Shown in pieces: positions 53,440-61,213 of a DNA stretch of 62,828 bases. A program made the translations under genes and the position numbers. The DNA is from Bradyrhizobium sp. Rc3b (GTDB taxonomy: Bacteria > Pseudomonadota > Alphaproteobacteria > Rhizobiales > Xanthobacteraceae), in NCBI RefSeq assembly GCF_900114915.1, contig NZ_FOUS01000025.1, positions 1 to 62,828 of the forward strand. Reading direction: 5' to 3'. The stretch's first letter is position 1, and each line of letters starts with the position of its first letter. Under the pieces are notes generated by a model. It was not told the DNA's origin. It ran no database searches and saw nothing but the letters and a program-made list of their open reading frames with translations.

Positions 53440-54051
53440 CTAGTAACCGACCGTGAAACGCTGCCGCGGATGGGCTGGCCGCTCGATCTCATCGGCGAGC
53501 GCAATGGCGTAGTCGGCGAAGGTGATCCAGCTTTTTCCGTTCGCATCTGCGAGAAGCTGATCGGTGCCGAGGCGGAACTTGGCCGTGCGTTCCCCTTCGA
53601 CGAACAGGGCCGACGGCGAAATGAAGGTCCAGTTCAAATCCTTTTCCTGCCGCAAGAGGTCGAGGAAGGCCGAGCCTGCCTCCGCTTCCGCCTTATATTG
53701 GGCCGGGAAACTGGGAGTCGTGACCAGTTTCACGCCCGGCGCGACCTCGAGGCTGCCGGCGCCGCCGACGACGAGGTAACGACCAACCCCGGCGTCCTTC
53801 GCCGCACCGATCAACTTCCGCGCGTCGCTGGCCAGGAAGTGCACGGAACTCACGGCGACGTCGTGCCCAGCCCACAGCTTGGCAAGACCCGCCTGGTCGA
53901 GCACGTCCCCCTTGGTCGGCGTGACGTTCGGCAGGGCCGCGATCTTCTCGGGGTTCCGGGCGATGGCCGTGACGGCATGGCCGCGGCGGGACAGTTCCTT
54001 GGTGATCTCCGACCCGGCCCGACCCGAGGCGCCGGCAACTGCGATTTTCAT
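53440..54051 (-). CDS. NAD(P)-binding Rossmann protein (atypical SDR)
   Basis: 203 residues. The N-terminal dinucleotide-binding motif is AVAGASGRAGSEI; VTAIARNPEKIAALP, GDVLDQAGLAKLW and ARKLIGAAKDAGVGRYLVVG follow, the pattern of NmrA/YwnB-type NAD(P)H-binding proteins. No classical YxxxK pair is evident, so it may be a reductase or a redox sensor. It is divergent from an HxlR regulator 149 bases away, a common pairing for reductases induced by electrophiles. GGAG lies just before the ATG. Confidence 0.88.
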   Translation of the reverse strand: MKIAVAGASGRAGSEITKELSRRGHAVTAIARNPEKIAALPNVTPTKGDVLDQAGLAKLWAGHDVAVSSVHFLASDARKLIGAAKDAGVGRYLVVGGAGSLEVAPGVKLVTTPSFPAQYKAEAEAGSAFLDLLRQEKDLNWTFISPSALFVEGERTAKFRLGTDQLLADANGKSWITFADYAIALADEIERPAHPRQRFTVGY

Positions 54052-54131
54052 GGAAGGCTCCTTTGCTTCTATGGTAACTAGCAGTGACTAGATATCGCAA
54101 AGAATGCTGGTGTTAAGAGCGCACTTTGTGC

Positions 54132-54153
54132 TTACCTGATTACGCAAGGGTAA
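54132..54153. promoter_or_regulatory. Candidate HxlR operator
   Basis: TTACC-N12-GGTAA, a 5-bp inverted repeat between the NAD(P)-binding gene and hxlR. The short arms make chance possible. Confidence 0.35.
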
Positions 54154-54200
54154 CCGCCACGCGTAGGGCAAGCGACGAACAGGGATTCCGAGGACCGACG

Positions 54201-54572
54201 ATGAAACCCGACGTCTATGCAGCGAACTGCCCCACGCGCCAGATCCTTGATCGCATCGGCGACAAATGGGCGGTGCTGATCCTGCTGCTGCTGCGCGAGG
54301 AGCCGATGCGCTTCAATCATTTGCGCCGCACGATCGAAGGCATTTCGCAGAAGATGCTGAGCCAGGTTCTCAAATCGCTCGAACGCGACGGGCTGATCAA
54401 GCGCCATGCCATCGCGACCGTGCCGGTCACGGTGGAATATTCGATCACGCAGCTCGGGCTGACGCTCGCCGGCGCAGTCGATCCGCTGCGCGATTGGGCC
54501 GAGCAGAATCTGAAAGACGTTCTCGCCGCCCAGCGCCGCTACGACGCGCAGCAGAAGGAGGAAGCGGCGTAA
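54201..54572 (+). CDS. HxlR-family transcription regulator
   Basis: 123 residues from MKPDVYAANCPTRQILDRIG. The HxlR winged helix is clear: the CPTRQILDRIGDKW opening with the sensor-type Cys at residue 9, LILLLLREEPMRFNHLRRTI, EGISQKMLSQVLKSLERDGL and IKRHAIATVPVTVEYSITQL. HxlR proteins often sense electrophiles or aldehydes through that Cys. It is divergent from the NAD(P)-binding gene, which is its likely target. Confidence 0.93.
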   Translation: MKPDVYAANCPTRQILDRIGDKWAVLILLLLREEPMRFNHLRRTIEGISQKMLSQVLKSLERDGLIKRHAIATVPVTVEYSITQLGLTLAGAVDPLRDWAEQNLKDVLAAQRRYDAQQKEEAA

Positions 54573-54599
54573 GGGGTGCGGCGAAGATGCAATAGCAGT

Positions 54600-54746
54600 C
54601 CCGTCATCCTGAGGCGCGAGGCATGGGACGCAACGCGTCCCATGGGGAGCCTCGAAGGATGCACGGCCGAGATGCTTCAGCGGGCCCGTCGCCCTTCGAG
54701 GCTTGCCCTGCAATTGCATTGCAGGGCGCGCACCTCAGGGTGACGG
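54600..54746. repeat. CATCCTGAGG-type inverted repeat
   Basis: Arms cgtcatcctgaggcgcg ... cctcgaaggatg and ccttcgagg ... gcgcacctcagggtgacg form nested inverted repeats, with two inner hairpins (gggacgcaacgcgtccc; ccctgcaattgcattgcaggg). It separates hxlR from fliX. Confidence 0.82.
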
Positions 54747-54753
54747 ATGACGA

Positions 54754-55167
54754 TTAAGCCCGTCCGGCCTTAGCGAGTTCAACCTCGACGCGCAGCTCGA
54801 TCTCGGAGAGCACCGCATCGAGACCGGGATCGCCCGAGGACGATTTCAGGTTCGCCGCGGCATCGCGCAAGCGCATCACGGTCGAGGCGTCGAGATTACC
54901 GGCCAATAGCCCCATCTTGAGATCGTCGAGCACGTCGAGCGCCGTCCTGCCGCGGGTGACCGAGCGCTTGCGGCGCTCGACCGGATCCTCCTCGACGCCT
55001 TGCAGCGCGAGCAGCCCGTCGATGTTGGTGGCGGCCTTCGGTGCGGCAGCGCTCCGGGTCTCCTGCGCCGACGAGGTGTCGGGCAACACGAAGGTGCCGG
55101 AGCCGGTCCGCCTGGCCTGGTTGGCCGGCGTTCCAAGCGTCGTGCCGTTCGGTCCGTAGATGCGCAT
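54754..55167 (-). CDS. fliX: Flagellar assembly regulator FliX
   Basis: 137 residues. The start MRIYGPNGTTLGTPANQARR is typical of FliX, then the disordered Ser/Ala segment, TNIDGLLALQGVEEDPVERR, the helix RGRTALDVLDDLKMGLLAGN and a final helix SEIELRVEVELAKAGRA. In Caulobacter FliX couples flagellar assembly to FlbD and sigma-54 transcription. It is divergent from flgI, and a near-perfect CtrA-type box lies 48 bases upstream. Confidence 0.93.
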   Translation of the reverse strand: MRIYGPNGTTLGTPANQARRTGSGTFVLPDTSSAQETRSAAAPKAATNIDGLLALQGVEEDPVERRKRSVTRGRTALDVLDDLKMGLLAGNLDASTVMRLRDAAANLKSSSGDPGLDAVLSEIELRVEVELAKAGRA

Positions 55168-55214
55168 CGGAGGGAATCCGGGTGATCGATGCGGTCACCT
55201 TCGCCGTCTTATGG

Positions 55215-55229
55215 TTAACGGCGCGTAAA
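55215..55229. promoter_or_regulatory. CtrA-type box upstream of fliX
   Basis: TTAA-CGGCGCG-TAAA; on the minus strand TTTA-CGCGCCG-TTAAC, one mismatch from the consensus. It is 48 bases from the fliX start. Confidence 0.6.
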
Positions 55230-55347
55230 CGGCCCGGCAAAATCTGCCGACGGGCGGCAGTTTCGCTCCTCAGGGACAACGCTCGCTGACACCGGTCGAA
55301 ACAGATTTATTCAACCTATTCAGCGGCCTATCCCTTCCGCCCCGGGT

Positions 55348-55363
55348 TGGCACAGCCCTCGCA
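55348..55363 (+). promoter_or_regulatory. Sigma-54-type promoter of flgI
   Basis: TTGGCACAGCCCTCGCA has GG (55349-55350) and GC (55361-55362) ten bases apart with TGGCAC at -24. It is about 90 bases before flgI and nearly identical in layout to the flgF promoter. Confidence 0.72.
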
Positions 55364-55451
55364 AGGACAGCGCCGGACCAGCTCGTCATGGGAGTGTCGT
55401 GCAGGTCCTTCCGATTTGAGGAGCCTTTTGAGGATCCTTGGGGAGCAGAGG

Positions 55452-56576
55452 ATGCCAAGCGTTCGTTGGGTGAGGATTGTTGGGGTGGCCTGCGCCGCGC
55501 TGTCGGCGCTGGTGCTGTCGCTCGCGCCGGCGGCTGCGACCTCGCGCATCAAGGACCTCGCCAATATCGAAGGCGTGCGGCAGAACCAGCTCATCGGTTA
55601 CGGCCTCGTCGTCGGCCTCAACGGCACCGGCGACACGCTCAACAACATCCCCTTCACCAAGCAATCGCTGCAGGCGATGCTCGAGCGCATGGGCGTCAAC
55701 ATCCGCGGCGCCACCATCCGTACCGGCAACGTCGCAGCCGTGATGGTGACCGGCAATCTGCCGGCCTTCGCCACCCAGGGCACGCGCATGGACGTCACCG
55801 TCTCCGCGCTGGGCGATGCCAAGAACCTCCAGGGCGGCACCCTGCTCGTCACCCCCCTGTTAGGTGCCGACGGCAATGTCTACGCGGTGGCGCAGGGCTC
55901 GCTCGCGATCTCCGGATTCCAGGCCGAGGGCGAGGCGGCCAAGATCGTGCGCGGCGTTCCGACCGTGGGACGCATCGCCAACGGCGCCATCATCGAGCGC
56001 GAGATCGAGTTCGCGCTCAATCGGCTGCCGAACGTGCGCCTGGCGCTGCGCAACGCCGACTTCACCACGGCCAAACGGATCGCGGCCGCGGTCAACGACT
56101 ATCTCGGCGTCAAGACCGCCGAACCGATCGATCCCTCCACGGTCCAGCTTTCGGTCCCGCCCGAGTTCAAGGGCAACGTCGTCGCCTTTCTCACCGAGAT
56201 CGAGCAACTCCAGGTCGACCCGGATCTTGCCGCCAAGATCATCATCGACGAACGCAGCGGCATCATCGTGATGGGGCGCGACGTCCGCGTCGCCACCGTC
56301 GCGGTGGCGCAGGGCAACCTCACCGTCACCATCTCCGAGAGCCCACAGGTGAGTCAGCCCAACCCACTGTCGCGCGGCCGCACGGTGGTCGCGCCGCGCA
56401 GCAGCGTCACCGTCACCGAGGACGGCAAGAAGCTGGCCGTCGTCAAGGACGGCGTCTCGCTCCAGCAGCTCGTCGACGGCCTCAACGGTCTCGGCATCGG
56501 TCCGCGCGACATGATCAGCATCCTCCAGGCAATCAAGGCCGCCGGTGCGATCGAAGCCGACATCGAGGTGATGTGA
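55452..56576 (+). CDS. flgI: P-ring protein FlgI
   Basis: 374 residues from MPSVRWVRIVGVACAALSAL with GGGAGCAGAGG upstream. A Sec signal peptide ends near PAAAT. Family blocks are SRIKDLANIEGVRQNQLIGY, GLVVGLNGTGDTLNNIPFTK, QSLQAMLERMGVNIRG and, late, LQQLVDGLNGLGIGPRDMIS. It forms the P ring around the rod. Its stop overlaps the start of the next gene (TGATG). Confidence 0.97.
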   Translation: MPSVRWVRIVGVACAALSALVLSLAPAAATSRIKDLANIEGVRQNQLIGYGLVVGLNGTGDTLNNIPFTKQSLQAMLERMGVNIRGATIRTGNVAAVMVTGNLPAFATQGTRMDVTVSALGDAKNLQGGTLLVTPLLGADGNVYAVAQGSLAISGFQAEGEAAKIVRGVPTVGRIANGAIIEREIEFALNRLPNVRLALRNADFTTAKRIAAAVNDYLGVKTAEPIDPSTVQLSVPPEFKGNVVAFLTEIEQLQVDPDLAAKIIIDERSGIIVMGRDVRVATVAVAQGNLTVTISESPQVSQPNPLSRGRTVVAPRSSVTVTEDGKKLAVVKDGVSLQQLVDGLNGLGIGPRDMISILQAIKAAGAIEADIEVM

Positions 56577-56944
56577 TGCAGGCAAGCGCGATCAACACCC
56601 CTCGCCTCGCCACCTCCTCGGCTTTCTCGGTCGAGAGCCGCAACGGCCGGCCCGATTTCGAGCTCGCCGCCGCCCTACAAAAGGTCTCGCCGAAGCAGCA
56701 GGCCAGGGCGCAGAAGACCGCCACCGACTTCGAGGCGATGTTCCTCAACAGCATGTTCTCGCAGATGACATCGGGCCTGAAAGGCGAAGGCCCGTTCGGC
56801 GACACGCCCGGCACCGGCGTGTGGCGCTCGATGCTGACCGAGCAATATTCCAAGAACTTCGCCAAGGCCGGCGGCGTCGGCGTCGCCACCGAAGTCTACC
56901 GCACCCTCATCATGCAGCAGGCGAAAACGATCCGCACGGCATAA
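56576..56944 (+). CDS. flgJ: FlgJ-type rod-binding protein
   Basis: 122 residues overlapping the flgI stop by one base. The rod-binding core is KTATDFEAMFLNSMFSQMTS and PFGDTPGTGVWRSMLTEQYS, ending GVGVATEVYRTLIMQQAKTI. Only the N-terminal half of classical FlgJ is present; the muramidase domain is absent, as is usual in Alphaproteobacteria. It caps the growing rod. Confidence 0.9.
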   Translation: MQASAINTPRLATSSAFSVESRNGRPDFELAAALQKVSPKQQARAQKTATDFEAMFLNSMFSQMTSGLKGEGPFGDTPGTGVWRSMLTEQYSKNFAKAGGVGVATEVYRTLIMQQAKTIRTA

Positions 56945-56955
56945 GGTCAAACGAG

Positions 56956-57450
56956 ATGAACCATTTCAACGCCTCACGTCAGCCGATGCAACAGCGCCCG
57001 AACACCGCGCCCGGCAGCGCCGAGGCGCGCAAGCTCGCCGAAGACCTGATGGACGCGATGAGCGCGCTGCTCGGACTGATCGAGCGCGAGACCGAGCTCG
57101 TTCGTGCCGGCAAGGTCCGCGAGGCGATGACGCTCGAGAGCAAGAAGCAGGAGCTGTCGCGAAACTATGTCGGCGCCGTCAGCCAGTTGAAGGCGAACCA
57201 GGCGCAGCTTGCGAAATCCGCGCCGGAGCTGCTCTCGACGCTGCACCGCCACCACGATGCGTTCCGCGCGATGCTCCAGGTCAATCTCACCGTGCTCGCG
57301 ACCGCGCACGCGGTCTCCGAAAGCGTCGTGCGCGGCGTCAATGCCGAGCTCCAGAAGCGCAACGTGCCGAACACCTATACGGCCGCTGGTCGCCGCGCAG
57401 CTCCAGGTCCGCGCCACATCACGCCGTTGGCGGTCAGCCGCTCGCTCTGA
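56956..57450 (+). CDS. FlgN-like flagellar export chaperone
   Basis: 164 residues, almost all helical. ARKLAEDLMDAMSALLGLIE, RETELVRAGKVREAMTLESK and KQELSRNYVGAVSQLKANQA match the FlgN pattern of long helices with Glu/Lys alternation. The C-terminal 40 residues are variable. FlgN chaperones the hook-filament junction proteins. It is 11 bases after flgJ and ends at an intrinsic hairpin. Confidence 0.82.
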   Translation: MNHFNASRQPMQQRPNTAPGSAEARKLAEDLMDAMSALLGLIERETELVRAGKVREAMTLESKKQELSRNYVGAVSQLKANQAQLAKSAPELLSTLHRHHDAFRAMLQVNLTVLATAHAVSESVVRGVNAELQKRNVPNTYTAAGRRAAPGPRHITPLAVSRSL

Positions 57451-57487
57451 GCTGAGCGCCACAAGAACAAGCGACAATTTTACGAAA

Positions 57488-57515
57488 AACCGCGCGGCGA
57501 AATCGTCGCGCGGTT
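57488..57515 (+). terminator. Terminator after the flgN-like gene
   Basis: AACCGCGCG and CGCGCGGTT form a 9-bp stem with a ten-base loop, 37 bases after the stop. It closes the flgI-flgJ-flgN unit. Confidence 0.7.
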
Positions 57516-57613
57516 AGTCACGTTTCCTTACCGGGTCTTCAGTCCTGGTGTTCCATGGTTGCGTTATTAGAGGGGTTGGGATTTGACTCACATTAGGCAA
57601 CCAGGAGGCTGCC

Positions 57614-57973
57614 ATGAGTACAGATTTCAGCATCAGGCCGGTGGGGATCCCGGCCCCCGTGCAGATCGTCACGACGTCCAATGCGGCGGCGAACGAGGCT
57701 GTGCAGACTGATCTTCCGGTGCGCCAGACGGTCGCCGCGGCGGATACGGGCGCGCCCGTGCGCAACGATCTGCCGAACCACGAGAACGTCTCGCGCCAGG
57801 TCGTGTTCGACCAGGCGGCCGCATCGTTCGTCTTCCAGGTCGTCAACGAGAGGACCGACGCGGTGGTCAACCAGTTCCCCGACGAAGCGATGCTGCGCCG
57901 GCGGGCCTATTTCCATGCAATGGATATGAAGTCCGAGCCCTCGCGTCCACTCAGCACCGACGTCAGCGCCTGA
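57614..57973 (+). CDS. FlaG-like protein
   Basis: 119 residues with AGGAGG seven bases before the ATG. The C-terminal part, ASFVFQVVNERTDAVVNQFP, then DEAMLRRRAYF, matches the FlaG core (VVxExTxExVxQxPxEExL). The N-terminal 70 residues are Ala/Thr/Pro-rich and probably disordered. FlaG proteins limit filament length in some bacteria. It lies between the flgN-like gene and flaF, which supports a filament role. Confidence 0.72.
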   Translation: MSTDFSIRPVGIPAPVQIVTTSNAAANEAVQTDLPVRQTVAAADTGAPVRNDLPNHENVSRQVVFDQAAASFVFQVVNERTDAVVNQFPDEAMLRRRAYFHAMDMKSEPSRPLSTDVSA

Positions 57974-58043
57974 CGATTGCGCATTGAGCTGGCCGAGGCA
58001 ATCGCTGGCAAATGCTCGCGATGCCGACCATCACGTGTCCTCG

Positions 58044-58412
58044 TCACGGCCGTCCGGACAGGCCCGCAGCGATATTGCGGTTGATCTCGATCAGCGGACG
58101 GAAGTGATCGAACTGCGGGCTCATCTGCAGCGCGGCGGTCTGGCTCAGCACGAACACGCTGATGTTGGCGATCTTCTGCCGGACGTCGATCGGCTGCGGA
58201 TTGTTGTCGCGCATCGCCTCGCTCAGGAAGATGGTCCAGAGCTTGCGGTTGAACATCAGGGCCTGCATGGTCTGCTCGCTGAGCGGATCGGCGTTGTTCA
58301 CCGCATCCTGGAGCTTGTTCGCGGCCTTGAGCAGGGTCTGCGCCTCGATGTCGCGAGGAGATGCGGTGGTTGTTGCAACACGCGCATAAGCCGAGGCAGC
58401 GGAATTCGACAT
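58044..58412 (-). CDS. flaF: Flagellin-synthesis regulator FlaF
   Basis: 122 residues from ATG at 58412; a TTG one codon upstream is possible. Family blocks are ASAYARVATTTASPRDIEAQ, TLLKAANKLQDAVNNADPLS and MFNRKLWTIFLSEAMRDNNP, and the final helix is QFDHFRPLIEINRNIAAGLS. FlaF is needed for flagellin production and secretion in Caulobacter and Rhizobiales, acting against FlbT. No flbT was found beside it. A CtrA-type box with one mismatch lies 75 bases upstream. Confidence 0.93.
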   Translation of the reverse strand: MSNSAASAYARVATTTASPRDIEAQTLLKAANKLQDAVNNADPLSEQTMQALMFNRKLWTIFLSEAMRDNNPQPIDVRQKIANISVFVLSQTAALQMSPQFDHFRPLIEINRNIAAGLSGRP

Positions 58413-58486
58413 CAATCACACCCTGGAGGTTACCTAGCGCGTTGGACGCGCTTAAGGATTTCTTTCCCAACCCTAGGCAGCACCGC

Positions 58487-58501
58487 TTAAGATTTGCTTA
58501 C
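58487..58501. promoter_or_regulatory. Candidate CtrA-type box upstream of flaF
   Basis: TTAA-GATTTGC-TTAC, one mismatch from TTAA-N7-TTAA. A further TTAA half-site lies at 58452-58455. Confidence 0.5.
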
Positions 58502-58643
58502 GTGTTGTGCTTGGAAGCCCTCCGGATAATTACGGGTCACGGAGCTCTTCGTCGGCGCAACGCTAGATCCACGCACGCACGATGTAAATTCGCTTCGCGT
58601 GATGCGTGTCGATCTCAGCTAATCTTGTCTTAGCGATCTCCCT

Positions 58644-58673
58644 CAAAAGAACGGCGGAGCGTTAGCCCCGCCG
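58644..58673 (-). terminator. Rho-independent terminator of flagellin 1
   Basis: On the minus strand CGGCGGGGC-TAAC-GCTCCGCCG (one mismatched pair) is followed by TTCTTTTGAGG. It starts about 34 bases after the flagellin stop. Confidence 0.78.
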
Positions 58674-58706
58674 CGATATATCGTGTGGCGATCTTGCGCC
58701 TCGAAA

Positions 58707-60995
58707 TTAGCGGAGCAGCTGCAACACGCTCTGCTGCGACTGGTTGGCCAGCGACAGTGCGGACACCGCGATCGACTGGCGGGTCGACAGCGCCTGGCTG
58801 TTGGCCGCTTCCTCGTTGGTATCGGCGAGCGTCAGGTTGGACGAGCCGGTCTGCAGCACGTTGATCAGGTTCTTGGAGAAGTCCTGGCGCACCTGCACGA
58901 TCGAGAGGTTCGAGCCGAGCGAGGAGCCTTCCGAGCGCAGTCTGCTCGAGGCGGCATTCAGGCTGGCCAGCACCTTGTTGGTGGCGCCGTTGTCGATGAA
59001 GTCCGTGCCGGGAACGAGATTGCTGAGGCCGAGGCCGGCCGCGTTGAACACGACGCCGTTGATGCCGAGCGTGGAGCTGCCGGTTTCGTTGAAGACCAGC
59101 TTCAGCGTGTCGCCGTTGAGCAGGTTGATGCCGTTGAAGGACGAGTCCTGCGACGTCGTATCGATCTGCGCCAGGATGTTGTTGAACTGGCTGACCAGGC
59201 TCGAACGCGCCGTCTGCGCGACGGGATCCTGAACCGGCGGCTGTGCAGTGGTAAAGGCGAGCACGCCGGTGAGCGTACCACCGACCGCGCCGCCCGCCGC
59301 CGTCGAACCAAGGGTCGAGGAGGCGTATTCGTTGACGGTGGTGACCGTCAGCACGCCGTTGGCGTCGATCGTCGCCGTCAGGTGGTTGGCCTGAAGCTGC
59401 ACATTGAGCTGATCGAGCGTCTTGACGGTGCCGTTGGTGCCGTCGCCGAAGGTGACGTTCACCGGCGTACCGCCGTTGAAGGAGGAGAAGGTCAGGGTCT
59501 TGCCGCTGACACCGCCAACACCGGAGGTTCGCGCCGCGGTAAAGGCGGTCGCCGTTCCCGTGTTGCCGCTGAGGCCGAACGCGCTGAGGGCGTTGCCGGT
59601 GCCGGTGATCGAAAGATCGGAGTTGATGCCGGTGGAGAGCGCAAGCTGACCGCTGCTGTTGACGGACGACGGGATCTGGCCCGCAGTGGTCGACAGTGTC
59701 GCCGCGCCGTTAAAGAGGCTCGCGGTCTTGACGCCGGTGGCAAGGTCGACCGCGTTGAGCAGGTCGGTCAACGTCGCGCTCTGCAGATAGACCGTTGAGT
59801 TGCCGTTGCCGTCGGTAACGATGTTGCCGCTGACGCCACCCGACGTGACGCTCGCCGCCGATTGCGGCGTCTGCGCGTTCTTGAACGTGATGGTGTGACC
59901 ATCGATGTTCAGCGTCGAGCCGTCCTGAACGAGAGAGCCGAGCGAGCCGGCGGTTGTCGACCGGTTCGCGGTCACGCTTGCATTGCCTGCGCCGGTCGCC
60001 GCGGTCAGACCGAGCTTGTTGAGGAAGTCGGCCTTGCCCGTCACGCTCAGATCGGCGCCGGTCGAGCTCTTCAGCGTGACCTGGCCGCCGGTGATGGACG
60101 ATGCGACTTGAAGCGTGCCGACGGGACCCGCCGAACCGCTGACCGCGATGGTCGCCGCACCCGCACTGATTGTAGCGGTCTTGACGCCGCTGGCGAGGTC
60201 GATCGCGGTGAGGACGTCGTTGATGGTCGCCGCGGGCGCCGCCGCCGTTCCCTCGTAGACGATCGAATTGCCGTTGCCGTCGGTGGCGATGTGCCCGCTG
60301 GCGTCGAGGCCCCAGCCCGTCGGCTGCGTGGCCGGAGCGACGCCGGTGCGGAAGGTGATGGACTTGCCGTTCACCGTGATGGTGTCGCCATCCGCGGGCG
60401 CGGCGCCGAAGGTGGTGGAAGCGGTGGTGCCGACCAGCGTGGCGGTGCCGCTGAGCACGGTGGTGCCGTCGGCCGCGGTCGCCGCAAATCCGACCAATGT
60501 GCCGGCGCTCGAGCCCAGCGAGGCGCCAAGTGCGGCGGTTCCGGTGACCGGGGTCGTGCCACCGGCAGCGCCGGTATAGAGCACGTTGCTCTTGGCGGTC
60601 GCGCTTGCATAGGAGGTCGTCCCGCGCAAGTCGGCCGGCGTCGCACCGGGAATGGTGGTGGAGACGTTGGACTTGGTGGAGTAGCCGACCGTGGTCTGCA
60701 GCGCCTGGTTGGCGATCGACTTGGCGCTGTCGATCAGCTTCTGCAGCGAGGTGATGCCGGTGTTGGCGGCTTGCAGCACCTGGACACCATTATTGATGCC
60801 ATCGAGCAGGTTGCTGATGTCGCTCGCCCGGTTGTCCAACCCCTGCGCCGTGAAGAAGTTGGTGGGATTGTCGAGCGCGGTATTGACCTTCTTGCCGGTC
60901 GACAGCCGCTCCTGCGTCGTGGCCAGCAAGTCGGCCGTCGACTGCAGCGACAACAGGTTCTGGCGAACGGACGCCGAGAGAACGATGTTGGACAT
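58707..60995 (-). CDS. Flagellin, long form (copy 1)
   Basis: 762 residues. The conserved ends are SASVRQNLLSLQSTADLLAT and TQERLSTGKKVNTALDNPTN (D0/D1 N-terminal) and NLTLADTNEEAANSQALSTR with SIAVSALSLANQSQQSVLQL (D1/D0 C-terminal). The central 450 residues, variable in flagellins, contain two related modules of about 160 residues, each with a TDGNGNS(T/I)VY motif, a 'AIDLASGVKT'-like helix and a DLSITGxGxA strand. Length matches the thick-filament flagellins of Bradyrhizobium. It has its own terminator, and a tandem CtrA-type array lies upstream. Confidence 0.96.
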   Translation of the reverse strand: MSNIVLSASVRQNLLSLQSTADLLATTQERLSTGKKVNTALDNPTNFFTAQGLDNRASDISNLLDGINNGVQVLQAANTGITSLQKLIDSAKSIANQALQTTVGYSTKSNVSTTIPGATPADLRGTTSYASATAKSNVLYTGAAGGTTPVTGTAALGASLGSSAGTLVGFAATAADGTTVLSGTATLVGTTASTTFGAAPADGDTITVNGKSITFRTGVAPATQPTGWGLDASGHIATDGNGNSIVYEGTAAAPAATINDVLTAIDLASGVKTATISAGAATIAVSGSAGPVGTLQVASSITGGQVTLKSSTGADLSVTGKADFLNKLGLTAATGAGNASVTANRSTTAGSLGSLVQDGSTLNIDGHTITFKNAQTPQSAASVTSGGVSGNIVTDGNGNSTVYLQSATLTDLLNAVDLATGVKTASLFNGAATLSTTAGQIPSSVNSSGQLALSTGINSDLSITGTGNALSAFGLSGNTGTATAFTAARTSGVGGVSGKTLTFSSFNGGTPVNVTFGDGTNGTVKTLDQLNVQLQANHLTATIDANGVLTVTTVNEYASSTLGSTAAGGAVGGTLTGVLAFTTAQPPVQDPVAQTARSSLVSQFNNILAQIDTTSQDSSFNGINLLNGDTLKLVFNETGSSTLGINGVVFNAAGLGLSNLVPGTDFIDNGATNKVLASLNAASSRLRSEGSSLGSNLSIVQVRQDFSKNLINVLQTGSSNLTLADTNEEAANSQALSTRQSIAVSALSLANQSQQSVLQLLR

Positions 60996-61078
60996 TGGCG
61001 AGTCTTCCTCTTGAACCGGATACGAATCGGCCGCGCGGTCTCGAAAGCGGGCTTTTGTCCAGTTTTAGGAGGTGTCCT

Positions 61079-61117
61079 TTAAAGTATGGTTAACGCCGGT
61101 TTAATCGATAGGGTTAA
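61079..61117. promoter_or_regulatory. Tandem CtrA-type TTAA array upstream of flagellin 1
   Basis: TTAA words at 61079, 61090 and 61101 are separated by exactly seven bases each; a fourth at 61114 follows after nine. On the minus strand this gives TTAA-ACCGGCG-TTAAC, the full consensus, overlapping a second site. It is 84 bases upstream of the flagellin start. Confidence 0.75.
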
Positions 61118-61151
61118 CCGCCGGTGAACGCCCCTCTCCGCCTCCGGACGC

Positions 61152-61183
61152 AAAAAGAGCGGCGGGGCAAATGACCCCGCCGC
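61152..61183 (-). terminator. Rho-independent terminator of flagellin 2
   Basis: On the minus strand GCGGCGGGG-TCATTTG-CCCCGCCGC is followed by TCTTTTTG. A perfect 9-bp stem and a T-rich tail, 31 bases after the stop. Confidence 0.88.
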
Positions 61184-61213
61184 CCGATTTTATTTAATAA
61201 TTTCAGCCGCTTA

